DNA from: Ulota crispa
Taxonomy: Eukaryota > Streptophyta > Bryopsida > Orthotrichales > Orthotrichaceae
DNA: 64,000 nt
Reading direction: 5' to 3'
Assembly (NCBI GenBank): GCA_963920765.1
Contig: OY987251.1
Coordinates: 3,536,501 to 3,600,500, forward strand
A model generated the notes under the pieces. That model ran no database searches and had not been told where the DNA came from. It saw only the letters and a program-made list of their open reading frames with translations. The translations under genes and the position numbers were made by a program. This document shows, piece by piece, positions 1 to 11,912 of this stretch; the first letter of the stretch is position 1; each line of letters begins with the position of its first letter.

Positions 1-4
1 TGCA

Positions 5-565
5 TCTATCTATCAATATAATAGAATACGATTTATAGATTTGGCAATCCTATTATTGCAATATTTTTACTGCATGGGTAAATAAACATGCATGGATAAG
101 AATTTGGTTTGATAAGAAATTTGGATAGGTAAAAAATTGCGTAGGAAAAAACTTCCATGAGAAAAAAAAATATGGGTAAAAAAATCTATGTGAAAAATAA
201 AACATGGATAAATAATAAAATGTACAAAAAATATGTATATTAAATAAATTGCATGCATAATTACTATGTGGGCTAATGTGGGTGACAAATTGGTGATGGC
301 AGAAAATAAATAATATTTTTTTGGGTGAAAAATTGTGATGTTCATTTTATTGCGTGGGTAAAACATTGTATGGGTTTTTAACAAAAAATGCTTGCTATAA
401 TGGGAACTTTTTGTAAACAAAGGCAAATGCTTAGTGCATGGGTAAAATTCAAAATTGGAGTGTGTTGACAAAAAATTATTATTATTTTCTTGCAAAGAGG
501 AAATTATTTTCTATAATTGGGCTTGATCTTATTTTCTCTTTTGGACCAACAAGTGCCTATACTAC
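5..565 (+). mobile_element. Helitron-like repeat, family Z (copy 1)
   Basis: Starts A|TCTATCTATC and ends GTGCCTATACTAC|T. Many ATGGGTAAA words lie between. The end matches copies 2 and 3, which finish CTAG|T. The inverse-strand frame across it is a by-product of these words. Confidence 0.45.
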
Positions 566-1156
566 TGTGGAAAAATAAAACTGACATTTGGCAATAGATG
601 TCTGTATATTTAGTTTGTTACTTCTACAATCATTGCGCTTCTTTTCTTGGAGAATTAGGTGAAGAGCAACACCACTAATGAAGCCACAAGTCGTCTGCAA
701 ATTATCCTTTAGCTTTTGTTCTGAAAAAATAAAACTAAAAAAGGAATTGGACTTGGAGACATTCATGAGGAATGAGGTGAGATATTTGAGGGTTTTGAGC
801 AATCTTCACTAGTGATGTTGTGTTTATTCAAACTGAATGATCTTTTGGAAGAGCATTATTTGCATTTTAACATTAAAACGAGAGTATTCAGTATTACTAA
901 GAATCAAGAAATTCATTTGAGATTTATTCAACTTCGGAAGTTTTGCAAAAACATATACTTGAATATTATTTAGCACACTCAATAATCTTGAATACTGTAC
1001 CTTACTAGCAAGTTTGGCACACAAGTGCCAAATAATTAATTAAAGTGCAAAAACATGATTAGGCAACTCAAAAATAAAGTTTAAAGGAATTAGCCACTTT
1101 AAAAAAGAAAAGAAAAAACAATATTTACGCATTCTTTGAAGTCAAATATTATAAAT
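566..1156. other. Intergenic, nothing recognised
   Basis: AT-rich, with only small chance frames. Confidence 0.5.
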
Positions 1157-1381
1157 AACGCCATATTTGTTATAATGAGAGAACAAAAACCTTGATTTTA
1201 GCTAAAACTAACATAAAACCTATCAATTTCAAGTCAATTTTGAAAGGTTTTATGTCAATTCATCTCAATTGATCTAAAACCTTTTGTGAAATTGCCCTAA
1301 CTTTTTTTAATTTTAGGTTGTATTTCCTTCAAATTACTCTCATTTCATTGGAAACCTCTCATTATAACAAATATCACGCTA
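1157..1381. mobile_element. Miniature inverted-repeat element (~225 bp)
   Basis: Perfect 19-bp inverse repeats ATATTTGTTATAATGAGAG at 1163-1181 and 1356-1374, extending imperfectly to TAACGCC and CACGCTA. TA at each edge may be the target duplication (Tc1/mariner type). Confidence 0.65.
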
Positions 1382-1829
1382 AATGAGGTAGTTAGCTATT
1401 GAATGTAATTGCAACAATTGCAGATGGCCTTCATTTTAGTATTCTTTGATAAGATGGCATTCATGAAAAAATGGTAGTTGGTAATTTATCATCTGGCTTT
1501 AATGCTTATTGCATTTATAAACTAATTTTTTCTAGTGTGTTTGGATGCTTTTTTTTAATTATGTTGTCTCTTAATAAAATTAAATTTATCTAGCACATAA
1601 TTCTACAATGAACATTTAGAGAAGTTAACAAAAATGAGTTGGAATGTGTGCTGCTTCATTTTGCAACTTTGAGCTCAAATTTTATATTGTGATCTACATG
1701 TAAATTAATATAATTATAGAACTTATTTGGTCGTGTTTCCATTTTTAGAGTTTTAGCAATTTTTTATGATTTCATTTTTTTCCAGCAATACTTAGAAATT
1801 ATTTTCCAACTTTTAGGCAATGAATGTCC

Positions 1830-1966
1830 ATTATGTTCCCAAAAGCTAATGTGTTTTCCTATTTTCAAAAAAAAGTTTCAAAAAATCAAGACAAAAATAG
1901 AGGCTGTAGGTACCTGCCTAAAATCTCATTTGTCCCCGAGGGAACACTCACGGATTTAGGGGTTAA
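1830..1966 (+). mobile_element. TTAA element, A-type right-end fragment
   Basis: From CCCAAAAGCTAATGTG through AGGTACCTGCCTAAAATC to GGATTTAGGGGTTAA it matches the last ~135 bases of the A copies. The left part is missing. A second TTAA follows directly (GGGTTAA). Confidence 0.7.
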
Positions 1967-2860
1967 GGGTTAAGCTTATGCCTAATGCATCATAACTTTT
2001 TTGTTGATTTAGCAAAATTGAGCTCTCCATATTCAAACATGAACGCCAAATTTAGCTTGTTCTTGATAAATATTTACAAATTAATAAATCAACAACCCTC
2101 CAACCACAACAACCTACCCCGCCCCGCATTTCTGCATCATAAATGTAACTGGTAAATGGCTAAAGTTTAGCAAGCCCGGTAATTTATTGGACACAAAATT
2201 ATAAAAATAACATGAATGACATCAGGGGCAATGAAAATATTAGCCTAAACATGAAAACAAAACCTTATTACTTCTGTAATATTAAATATACCCTAAGAAG
2301 ATTTGAAATACCGAAAATGCCCTCTGTTGTCTTTGAGTTCAAATAATTTAGGGATGAGTTTAATAGTTCAATAGTCAAATATGTCCTTGTGTTATTTGGA
2401 ATACCAACTATGCCCTTGGATTTCCTTGAAAATATTATTAAGAACCCTAGTTTTTTGTGCCCCTTTATTGCATTTAAAAAACAAACAAAATGACAACAAA
2501 AATTACTCTGTGATCACTACAATGGTTATGACCATAATAGACTTATATGCACACACCTTATGGAGAGCTTAAAGAACTTGCTCCCAAGATTTGGCTTGCA
2601 TTCAATTTACACTTAGTTTTTGTACTTTCCATTATCATCCAAATATTTACAAAAAATTGCAAAAATAAGCACAAGGAGTTAAGAATACTTTTAATAATTT
2701 AATGATACAAAGGTATATTTGTTAATTTATAATAATTGAGGGTCTCAAAGAACTAGGGGTATAATTGATATTCTTATACAAAGCAAAGGGTGTTTTTGAT
2801 ATTTCAAATAATATAAGGGTATATTTGAGTTTTTCAAAGATTAAGAGGCATTTTTTATAT
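1967..2860. other. Intergenic with a weak inverted repeat
   Basis: Blocks around 2283-2430 and 2680-2835 share, inversely, words such as AAATATACCCTTA and TTATTTGAAATA. Too diverged to delimit. Confidence 0.3.
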
Positions 2861-3627
2861 GGGGATTGATATGTGCACACCCAAAGTTTGATATAAACAC
2901 ACCCCCAAGGTAATTTTTAGATATTTACCATGAAAAAGCTGAATTGGAAATTTTCGAATTCAAATTTGGACTTAGAGACCTTGAATTAGTCTAGAACTAT
3001 AAAGGAAGTTAGAATTGAACAATACCTAATAAAAAAGCTTAGCTTTTTTTTTATGAACAAAAGTAAAAGTAATAGCCTACACCCTAGCTAAGCTTTTTCA
3101 TTGGATGTTGTTCAATTCTAACCTCTTATATGATTCTAGACTAAATGAAGGTCTCCAAGTCCAAATCTGAATTCAAATTTTTCAAATTCAGCATTTAGTA
3201 GTAAAAATCTAAAATTTATCCTAGGGTGTGTAAGGTAGAAATACCATAAACGGTTAAAATAGCCCGTAAGATCTAGGGATTTCTTGAGAAATTATGCTCA
3301 ATTTCTGGAGGAACAAGGATAAGGAAGAGTGCAAAAAAATAATAATCCAAGAATGAATATTGTATGCACTATGAATGTGGATTTAGGGTCTGGATTGATT
3401 CTAGTTTCATAAATGCACCTTAAATGACTACCTCTATTACCTTGCTTCAAAATAAGTTTGAACCAATCAAATACAAGGAAATAGCCTTAGAATATTTCAG
3501 AAACTTTTCAAATGCGGCTATTGTTGGTTTCAGAACAGTCTACTTCTCACAAAGTAGTAGTCAATAACAATTTTCAATATTTCAACCTTATATATCAAAC
3601 TTTGGGTGTGCACATACCAATACCCTT
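2861..3627. mobile_element. Foldback element J (copy 1), interrupted
   Basis: The left end ATTGATATGTGCACACCC then AAAGTTTGATATA matches inversely the right end at 3592-3622. Inner arms (TTGGACTTAGAGACCTTGA against AAGGTCTCCAAGTCCAAATC) pair around 3070. An insertion at 3231-3590 splits the right arm. The same structure occurs at 14911. Confidence 0.7.
3231..3590. mobile_element. Miniature element nested in foldback J
   Basis: Starts TAAGGTAGAAATA and ends TATTTCAACCTTA, inverse repeats with one mismatch, placed where the J left arm has an uninterrupted sequence. TA at both edges could be the target duplication. Confidence 0.5.
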
Positions 3628-3690
3628 TTGATATTTCCCTAGTTTGAACAAGACTGACCAAAAATGGAAATGTTGCACATGATTGCATAA

Positions 3691-3885
3691 CATTGTTAAC
3701 TAGGGAATGAGTTTCCCTCCCCGGATGGAGGTATATTTGTCCTTGATACCTACAGAGGATTTTAGTGATAACATACTCGCTCTAGCCACTCAGAGCGAGA
3801 ATATCATAACTAAATTCCTCCCTAGGTTTAGGGGGAGGAATATACCTCCACTCGAGGAAGGAAACTCTTTCTCTGGTTAACAATG
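3691..3885. mobile_element. 195-bp foldback element with GTTAAC ends
   Basis: CATTGTTAAC at 3691 pairs with GTTAACAATG at 3876. The arms (GAGTTTCCCTCC, TGGAGGTATATT, CTCGCTCT) pair almost throughout around a centre near 3786. TTAA sits within each end, as in the other TTAA elements, but the terminal sequence is different. Confidence 0.8.
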
Positions 3886-4045
3886 TCATGTGGATATAGA
3901 GTAAACGGCTGAATCTATAGTTCTACACCCCCAATACTTGTACACTTCAATACTCCATGGAGCTCCATGACTGCATTTATATCAATGTCATGGCTCCACT
4001 TGGGTTTTTTTGGGATACAATTCTACACTTGCATTAAAAAGGGAT

Positions 4046-5441
4046 CCTAAAGCAGGCTTCTTTAATTTATGTTTTTTCATAAATTAACAAATTAGCTTTA
4101 TTTATGCACATCGTGAAAGTTAATTTGTGTATTGTCATAAATTAACAAACTCATTTTTTATGTTTGCATATTTGATATCATATTAAATGTAACAAAGCAT
4201 GAAATTGCTTGCACTTTGTCACCCTCCTAAGTGAGAGGTTAGTCAACAATTTATAATACTCATAGTTTGAGAGTTTAGGAATAGAGAAGGCGGATTCAAC
4301 TCTGGCCATGCTAAGGAACATGGCGGCCTTGCCGCCATAGAAGTTGCATAGTGACTGCCATGTGGCATAAGCCAAGTGCAATTCTTTTTATAACCCCTAA
4401 AGAACTGCGGCATTTTCTCTGTGAATTTGAGTGAGAACTGCCACTTATGGGGGAGTGAGTAGAATTGTAAAATATATTTTTTTTTGGAAAATTCAACCAT
4501 AGGATCTTGGCCTAAACTATGGGAGGTACTTGTTGGGAAAAAATCAGCTCAATCTAAATGTTGAGGAGTGTGATATTTACATCCAAAGTGAAGAAAAAAG
4601 TTTTTCTTTACTGCCCAAAATTTTTAGAAGCCTTCAACCATTGATAAATCAAAAAAATTACTCTATGCAAAGTTGAGGATTTTTTTATTCATGTCCAAAA
4701 CCAAGTTAGGTATGTGTGGGAGAATTTTCAAAGAAATTGAACATGTGGATCATACTTTGTAAAATCTTGCAATGCCAAAAGGTCTAGAATTTTACAAATT
4801 CATTAGGCAAAATTGGAGGATTTATGTAAAAGTTAAAAATCTAATTTACTTTGATTCAAATGATGAAAACCAAGAAATCTTAGTCTACTACAACTTGGAA
4901 AAAAAAAACAAAAAAAAAACAAATACACAAAGAGCTAATAAAAGCAGAGCAACAAGTTCTACAAGGGGAAAAGGAATGGAGGTTTGGGAGTCCCATACCT
5001 ACCCGCAAACTAAAACTATTCATAACTTTCATCTCATTTATCAAAATTGAATGATTCAAAGCTTCCCACATACATAAAAATCTAATGAACCAATTTCAAA
5101 TTTTAATTTTTAAAAAAACTTTTTTTTTGGACTGCCTGATTCTCCCCTATTTTCAATTATTCTTGCATAACTTCTTCAATAAGTGTCCAAATGAAGAAAA
5201 AAGATAGGTGCCCACGCATATCTTTGAATTCCCCATCTTCAATAAACATTTCAAAAGATCACAAAAAGTAGTTTAGCTGTAGGTACATGCCCAAAATCCC
5301 ATTTTTCCCTTGAAGGGACAATGGTCCTTTAAGGGATAAGGAACCAACGGGCTCAATTTGTGCACATTGTCAACGGTTAATTTGTTAATTTGTGCATGTA
5401 TTTTTAGAAAAAGTAAATTAAAGAGGCTTTTCCTAAAGTCA
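4046..5441. mobile_element. Older inverted-repeat element hosting the B copy
   Basis: The left block GATCCTAAAGCAGGCTTC then TTTAATTTATG matches, in reverse complement, the right block TAAATTAAAGAGGCTTTTCC then TAAAGTC. The similarity continues inward for about 80 bases, with AAATTAACAAATTA and GCACAAATT/TGCACATCG motifs. Exact ends and the target duplication are unclear. Confidence 0.45.
4390..5339 (+). mobile_element. TTAA-type element, family B, flanked by ATAA on both sides
   Basis: The termini are CCCCTAAAGAACTGCGG and GGTCCTTTAAGGG. The flanking tetranucleotide is ATAA on both sides in the same orientation. Because ATAA is not a palindrome, this direct repeat behaves as a target duplication and not as part of the inverted repeat. 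It is nested in an older element (4046-5441). Confidence 0.75.
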
Positions 5442-5454
5442 AGAATGAGGAATA

Positions 5455-5559
5455 GTGCCTTACAAAGTTGACAGAAAACATGGGTGAATATGGGCTGTTG
5501 TTGGTTTAGGGTTTACTCTGTCAACTTTTTGTAGGGTCCCACAATATTCTCTTGTAGTG
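5455..5559. mobile_element. Possible second CACTA-like miniature element, eroded
   Basis: The right end TCTTGTAGTG is the inverse of CACTACAAGA, and the interior has the inverse pair AAAGTTGACAG / CTGTCAACTTTTTGTA seen in the better copy at 33599. The left terminus is lost or degenerate. Confidence 0.45.
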
Positions 5560-5594
5560 CCACCATCCTCAAAAATTTCACTTGAAAAAAAATT

Positions 5595-5664
5595 GGTTTA
5601 GTCATAATTACATGCCCAAAGCCCCATTTGTTCCTTGAAGGGAGAACAATCCTTTAGGGATTAA
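5595..5664 (+). mobile_element. TTAA element right-end fragment
   Basis: Carries ATTACATGCCCAAAGCCCC, AAGGGAGAACAATCCTTTAG and GGATTAA, the right-end signature shared by families A and B. No left end is found nearby. Confidence 0.6.
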
Positions 5665-6186
5665 AACTACTACAATGATGCTTGGAGAAGGTCAACTTTT
5701 GTAAAAAAAACATATGGATAATATTAAGGTTCCACTCTCTTTTTGTATTCCTAGCCTAATTCAATAGAGTGTTTGTTTGTGATCCATGCTTGGATATTGT
5801 CAAACTTGTTATTTGGCCTAAGGCATTGACCTTATTCAAGCATCCCTGTACACTACACCTGAAATTTTTAAGTTCTACATGAAATGTGCTTGAATTATAA
5901 GCGACCATTAAACATGGGTCTTGTTGTTCATGTTCATTTTGTCATGCATTATATACATGCCTCTCTCACCCCTTGAAAAAACAGTACATGACAAACTTTC
6001 AGAAAAATAATAAAATATACCTAGTCATATGGTCCTTTGCTTGCTTCCATTTTAGAATTGTTTTATGCAAACTACATGTTAAAGTCCATGTCAGCAAATA
6101 TAATTAAGGATTGGAAAAACAGAACAATTTCATTGATTTTGAACGTACAAAGATGTCAACACATGATCTAAAACAACCATTTTTCA

Positions 6187-7113
6187 TTAACCCCTAAAGG
6201 AACAAAGTTCCTTTGGGGACTTTTGAGATTTGGGGCATGTACCTATGGCTAAACTACTTTGCATGATTTTCTGAAACTTTGATTGAAGGTGAGGAATTCA
6301 AAGATCTACGTGGGAATGTAATTTTTACTTCATTCCAGCATTTACTGAAGAAGTTATGCATGAATTTCTAAAAATAGGCAAGATTGGGCAGCCAAAACTT
6401 CTTTAAAAAAATAATTTTTTTCAAATAAAAATCTGAAATAGGTTCTTTAGATTTATAAAAAACACGGGGGGCTTTGAATCATTCAATTTTGCTGGATGAG
6501 ATGAAAGATATGAGAAGTTTTAGTTTACGGGTAAGTGTGGTTTTGCTTTGAAAAAATAAGTTATGAACTTTATTTCTGAACGCAAATTTAACATTTTTGC
6601 AAAAAAGACTATTGGAAAGGGTGAAGATTGCTTGCTAGAACAATCTCACCATTGGGATTATTGTGATTCAATTCCATTGCAAGGTTATTAACAATGTAAG
6701 ATTTTGTTCAATCTCAAACCTACTTCTATTTAATGTTTTTTCAAAAAATAAAAATGAAGTATTTTTTGTTTTGGTTTTTTTTCAAAGATTCTCAACTCAA
6801 TTCCCCACCATACAAAAATAAACCTCAAAACTCCATGGTGCAAAAATTTTAAGTTAAAAAAGTTCAAAGTCAAATAATCTAATCTTGCGCGGTGCAAAAA
6901 AGCTTGTTTTTTATACTTTCAACGCAAATATCTTGCAATCTGTGAGGTCAAAGTTTTAAATTTTGAATAACACATTCTTATACAAGTCTAGTACAAGATC
7001 CTATGGTTAAATACAAAAACAGACCAATCTTCAAACTTTTTTACTCTTTGCCATAGAAGTGGCAGTTTTGAGTGTTTTGACAAAATAAAGGCCATGGTCC
7101 TTTAAAGGTTTAT
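6187..7113 (-). mobile_element. TTAA element, chimera of B (one half) and A (other half)
   Basis: Read on the minus strand, the right end and about 350 adjacent bases are B-type (AAAACTTCTCATATC, CATGCCCAAA end), whereas the remainder, including the other terminus with the A signature (CTCAAAACTGCCACTTC, CCATAGGATCTTG), is A-type. TTAA is intact at 6187-6190; the opposite end reads TTTA. A and B share only their terminal ~80 bases, so this copy is a mosaic. Confidence 0.75.
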
Positions 7114-8581
7114 TTGTTTGCAAATGTATGTTATATTGTAGAGTTCAAGTCTATTAGGCCATTAATCATTCAAAAAAATATTGCATAGTTTTTGGAACTT
7201 TGTCATCAACATTTGTAATTTCATTGCTCAAAATTCTATCAGAAATAAAAACTTTTGTTGGATGTAAATACTGTTTTTGTATAAGCCTAACCTAAAGTCA
7301 TGTAATGCTTAGTGACATGGAATATATCAGCCTCTATATTGTACATCAATTTAAATTCATGAAGAGATAATATTTTATAATGGAAAAAATAAAATAAAAC
7401 AACAGATTCCGTACATAAAAGGCTTTCTAAATTAATTGCTATTCCAAAGTCTTCTAAAAAATCATTGAAATTGAGCTCTTGTTGTGCATTTTCACATTCC
7501 GTTCCCAAGAACAACATAGAACCACCTTGTTTATATATTTCTTAAAGATTACAACCTAGTCATTACACAAAAATAGCGTAAAACACAAAGCTTAGATAGA
7601 ATTAGTAAACAAATAATGGAATTGACGTGTGAGAACATAGTTTTTTTTGCCTATCCTTAAGATCATTCAAGTTAATTTTCAATAATCCTTGAGATTTCTG
7701 TCCGGAAACTGTATGACATAAATGATCAATACTTTATATTTCCCAAAGCAACGGAATTGTAGTTGCACATTAAATGTTTTCAGTGTAATGCGTTCCTTTT
7801 GTTGGTGGCTATAGTTTTGAAGGATATGATCAAATAGTTCTCAAATTTCATGGACGAAATATATATTGGTATTCTTTGTCATGCATTTCAAATTGATGTT
7901 TTTATTTGAGTTGAAAATTTGATGAAAAATACTCCTCTAATCATAAGTAAAATCAAAGACCAGGTTTAAAAACCTATTGATTATAACCCCAAATTTTATA
8001 GTATAAGACTTTTTCCTTGAGTTGTAATGTAGTTTCTAAAATAAACGTTACTCATATTTATACATATATTTAACAAGCTCTTGCCATAAAAACACATTTT
8101 CAAGAAATTGTATGCTTTACCTCATTTGATGTAAAATTACCGTTGGGACAACTGAATACCACAATATTAATTTCTTTGAGAAGTTTCAATGATAATTCAT
8201 CTTGGTTCCTATAATTTGTAGAAGAACACTAACAATTCAATTAGTTTTATATTTACTACTTAAACCTCAAGTACATATTCTTGGTCATATTAGATATCAA
8301 ATGATATCTAGTATATTATAGAGATTTTGTTTTAGGCAAATCAAAACCACATATAAAAAGATGAATTTAATTTGTGAACATACGTAAGTACTCAATGTGA
8401 ACCCTCTAATTTTTTCACCATTTGCTTAAAACCTTGATTTGGATAGCTCTAAACTCACACATTTGGTTGGTATGTTAAAATACAAAAATTCACAATCCTT
8501 TACGATAGTGTGATATATAATAATAAAAAATAATACCACATACCTTGCACCACAATTGTATGAAAAACCCAATATACATAC
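7114..8581. other. Intergenic, nothing recognised
   Basis: AT-rich sequence between two TTAA elements. Confidence 0.5.
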
Positions 8582-9496
8582 TTAACCCCTGAAGGACCAT
8601 GGCGTTTATTTTGTCAAAAAACACTGAAAATTGCCACCTCTATGGCAAAGAATAAAGATGTTTGAAAATTGGTCTTCCTGCGTATCTAATTGTAGGATCT
8701 TGTACTAGACTACTATGAGAATGTGTCATACAAAACTCAAGAATTTTGACCAAATAGATTGCAAGATATTTGCATTTAAAGTCTAGAAAAGAAGGTTTTT
8801 TGCACCTTGCTTGACTAGATTATTTCACTCTAAACTTTTTTAACGTAAATTTTTTGCACCTCAGAGTTTAGAGATTGATTTTTTAGTGATGAAAATTTGA
8901 GATCGTAATTTTGGGAGAAAATAAAACCAAAGATAATTAATTTTCATTCTTAAAAAAAACACTAGGCAGAAGAAAGTATGATATTGAACAAAAACTTAAA
9001 GTGCACATAACCCTGCAATGGAATAGAAATGCAATATTCCCAATGGTGACATAATTGTTCTAAAAAGCAAACTTCACCCTCTCCATCAACATTTTTTGAG
9101 GAAATGTTAATTGCATTCAAAAATCAAGTTTCTAAGTTCTTTTTTCAAGAAGATGCTTGATTTGCCCAAAAAACAAGATTGTCCATAACATTCTCATAAC
9201 TAGTCCAAATGGAATGAATCAAAGCTTTAGATGTAGAAAAACATATAGTGTATGAGAAAAAAAATCAAGTTTTTATAAGAATTTCTTTTGCTGCCTAGAA
9301 TCCCCAAATTTGTGCTTATTTGGGCATAACTTTTGCTATCTAGCATCAATTGGAATAAAAATGATATCCCCAAAAACTAATGTGTTTTTGTATATTTAAA
9401 AAAAAATTCAAAAAAATAGGACAAAAATTGAGGCCGTAGGTACTTGCGTGAAATCTCGTTTGTCTGCCAAACGGACAGTGGTCCTTTAAGTGTTAA
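8582..9496 (+). mobile_element. TTAA element, family A
   Basis: A 915-bp copy flanked by TTAA at both ends (TTAACCCCTGAAGGACCATG ... GTCCTTTAAGTGTTAA). Landmarks shared with the other A copies: CTATGGCAAAGA near the left end, GCACCTTGCTTGACTAGATT, CCCAATGGTGA in the middle, ACAAGATTGTCCATAAC and GGTACTTGCGTGAAATC at the right. No open frame of note. Confidence 0.85.
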
Positions 9497-10274
9497 TATA
9501 TATTTGGTATTGCCTTACCGTGTTAAGAGCAATCAAAATGAATTGTTGGAACTTTGTTGGTTGTAAGCAAACTATATGAGATAGGTTTGGCAATCCAATA
9601 TTCCCCAGTATGTTGTCCAAAATGAAAATCGAATTATGCTTAACCCACTAGGTGGAGAGTTCATTTTTAAAGAATTAATCGACATGTTACATTCACGGAT
9701 TTCTAATATTCCATAGCGCCCCTCTTAATTTAAATAAACTCAGGCATACAATTGCAAGGAAAAAAGTGAAATGCCAATATACTCTAAACTTTGCATTATA
9801 GAAGTGCTTGTTTAATTAAAGCTGAAGTAGTCTATCTCATGAATTGATATTTAGCAATGGAATGCCTAGTTGTATTAGTGAATGAATATTACTTGATTTT
9901 TGAGAATATTACTTGATTTTTGAGAATAACTTGTTTAAGAGCTTCCATTTTACCTATGTGTAGAAGTCGGAATGAGAGTCATAACAAATAAATTAAAGTT
10001 CTGTTCAACAATCACTGAATAGCAAGACACTGGTTTATTGTCTGTAACACGATAAATACTACTTCTAAAATATAACTTTCAAAGTGGCAGAGTACTACAA
10101 CAACAGACATGCATTTAATGCAACATACCTTTCTACCTTCCCTGCCACAAAATAAACTTTAAAGTACTTGCTGGAGTTAATTTATAATTGGACAGTGATT
10201 GCTAAGAACATGGAAAAAGTTATTCATAAGTTACGAAAGGGAGGAAATAGGGGTTCAAGCACGAAGTGGCTAAA
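9497..10274. other. Intergenic, one 23-bp duplication
   Basis: GAATATTACTTGATTTTTGA is repeated in tandem near 9885-9930; otherwise featureless. Confidence 0.5.
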
Positions 10275-10635
10275 AGAGGATTACCTACCTACCACAACTT
10301 ACCTACCTGCCACGACTTACCTACCTACCACAACTTATCTACCTACCACGACTTACCTACCTACCACAACTTACCAACCTACCACTACTTACCTACCTAC
10401 GACTACTTACCTACCTACCACTACTTACCTACCTACCATGACTTACCTACCTACCATGACTTACCTACCTACCATGACTTACCTACCTACCACAACTTAC
10501 CTACTTGCCACGACTTACCTACCTACCACAACTTACCAACCTACCACAACTTACCTACCTACCACTACTTACCTACCTACCACTACTTACCTACCTACCA
10601 TGACTTACCTACCTGCCATGTCTTAAGTACCTACC
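10275..10635. repeat. 18-bp minisatellite (about 19 units)
   Basis: The unit is TTACCTACCTACCACAAC, with variation at the last six bases (ACGAC, ACTAC, ATGAC). It is open in two frames (TTYLPT and YHDLP repeats), a chance result of an 18-bp unit without stops. It ends where Helitron-like copy 2 begins. Confidence 0.9.
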
Positions 10636-10636
10636 A

Positions 10637-11052
10637 TCTATCTACTACATCCATATGTCTATAAAATACAATTTACTCATTTGGCGATCCTTTTATTGCA
10701 ATATTTTTACCATGTGGGTAAATAATCATGCATGTGTAAAAACTTGGTTGGGAAAGGTAAAATTTGTATGAGAAAAATTGTGGTAAAAAATTTATGTTGG
10801 TAGAAAATAAAGAATGTTTTTTGCGTGAAAGATTGTGACGTTCCTTTTACTGCATGGGTAAAAGATATAGAACAACAAACGCTTTACTGCAAGGGAATAT
10901 GTTGTAAACAAAAACAACTGTTTAGTGCATGGGTAAAATTTGAAATTGGAGAGCACTGACAAAAAGTAAGAATTATTTTCTTGCAAAGGAAATGCACATA
11001 AGTGGGCTTGATTTTATTTTACGTCCATCAGACCAATAGGTGCCTATACTAG
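10637..11052 (+). mobile_element. Helitron-like repeat, family Z (copy 2)
   Basis: Starts A|TCTATCTACTAC directly after the minisatellite and ends GTGCCTATACTAG|T. Helitrons insert between A and T, start TC and end CTRR, so these edges fit. The hairpin before the end is eroded. Confidence 0.5.
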
Positions 11053-11625
11053 TAATAAAATAATACAATTTAACCATCTAGCTATCCTTTTATAGTGAAA
11101 TTTTTACCCAATGGATAAATAAACATACATGGTAAAAATCTGCTTGGATAAAAAACTTGCTAGGTTAAAGCTTGCATATGTAAAAATCTGAGTAGGTAAA
11201 ATATTGCGTGAGAAAAAATGTATGAGTAAAAATTTATATGTGTAAAAAAATGTGTGGGTAAAAACTAAAAAAATATAACAAAATTACGTGAGTAAAAAAC
11301 ACAACTATATAAAGAATTGAGTGGATAATTTCTACGTGGGTAATTAATTTGTGTTGGTAGAAAATAAACCACATGTTTTGGCTTGAAAAAATTGTGACGT
11401 TTCTTTTATTGTGCGGGTAAAAATACTCTATGGGTATAGAACAAAAAATGCTTTACTGGAAGGGAATGTTTTGTAAACGAAAACAAATGTTTAGTGCATG
11501 AGTAAAGTTTGAAATTGGAGTGCGCGCATAAAAAGTAAGAATTGTTTTCTTGCAGAGGAAATGTTTTGCATAATTGAGCTTGATCTTATTTTGAGTCCCG
11601 TCAGATCAACGGGTGCCTATACTAG
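11053..11625 (+). mobile_element. Helitron-like repeat, family Z (copy 3), joined to copy 2
   Basis: Follows copy 2 without spacer and ends in CTAG|T at 11622-11626. A small hairpin, CCCGT (11597-11601) with ACGGG (11609-11613), lies 8 bases before CTAG, as expected of a Helitron 3' end. The 5' TC end is missing. Non-autonomous: no Rep/helicase coding. Confidence 0.5.
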
Positions 11626-11805
11626 TTAGTTAAAAAAGAAAATTTCTGTTCAGTTTTGCAAAACTGAGCGACAGATATTCTTTTCAAATCATACATGTTG
11701 AATGCTATGAATACATACACTTTCTCCAATTATTTGCCTTTTGCTCAAGCACAATCACATGTAAGGGATACTTCTCTAAAATAGGCCTAAAGCATAATTT
11801 TAGGG

Positions 11806-11912
11806 TTTTGATACTGCCACCCTCATTTTTGATACCGCCACCCTCATTTTTGATACCGCCACCCTCATTTTTGATACCGCCACCCCTCTTTTTGATACTG
11901 CCACTCCCCTCT
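11806..11912. repeat. 21-bp tandem repeat, about 5 units
   Basis: The unit is GATACCGCCACCCTCATTTT plus one T, degenerating at both edges, ending at the C element. Two inverse, diverged units (GGCAATATCAAAAACAAGGG) lie near 15635-15665. Confidence 0.8.

Noticed and set aside
67-495. 142-codon minus-strand frame, similar to 10792-10986
   Set aside because: It lies in family Z repeat DNA and similarity only reflects repeat copies; no domain, extreme composition.
4772-5050. 92-codon frame (similar frame at 38989-39360)
   Set aside because: Both lie at the same place in B elements but the frames are not preserved between copies; TTAA elements appear non-coding.
10168-10664. 152- and 132-codon frames of TTYLPT / YHDLP repeats
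   Set aside because: An 18-bp minisatellite without stops is open in several frames; no start context or non-repeat domain.
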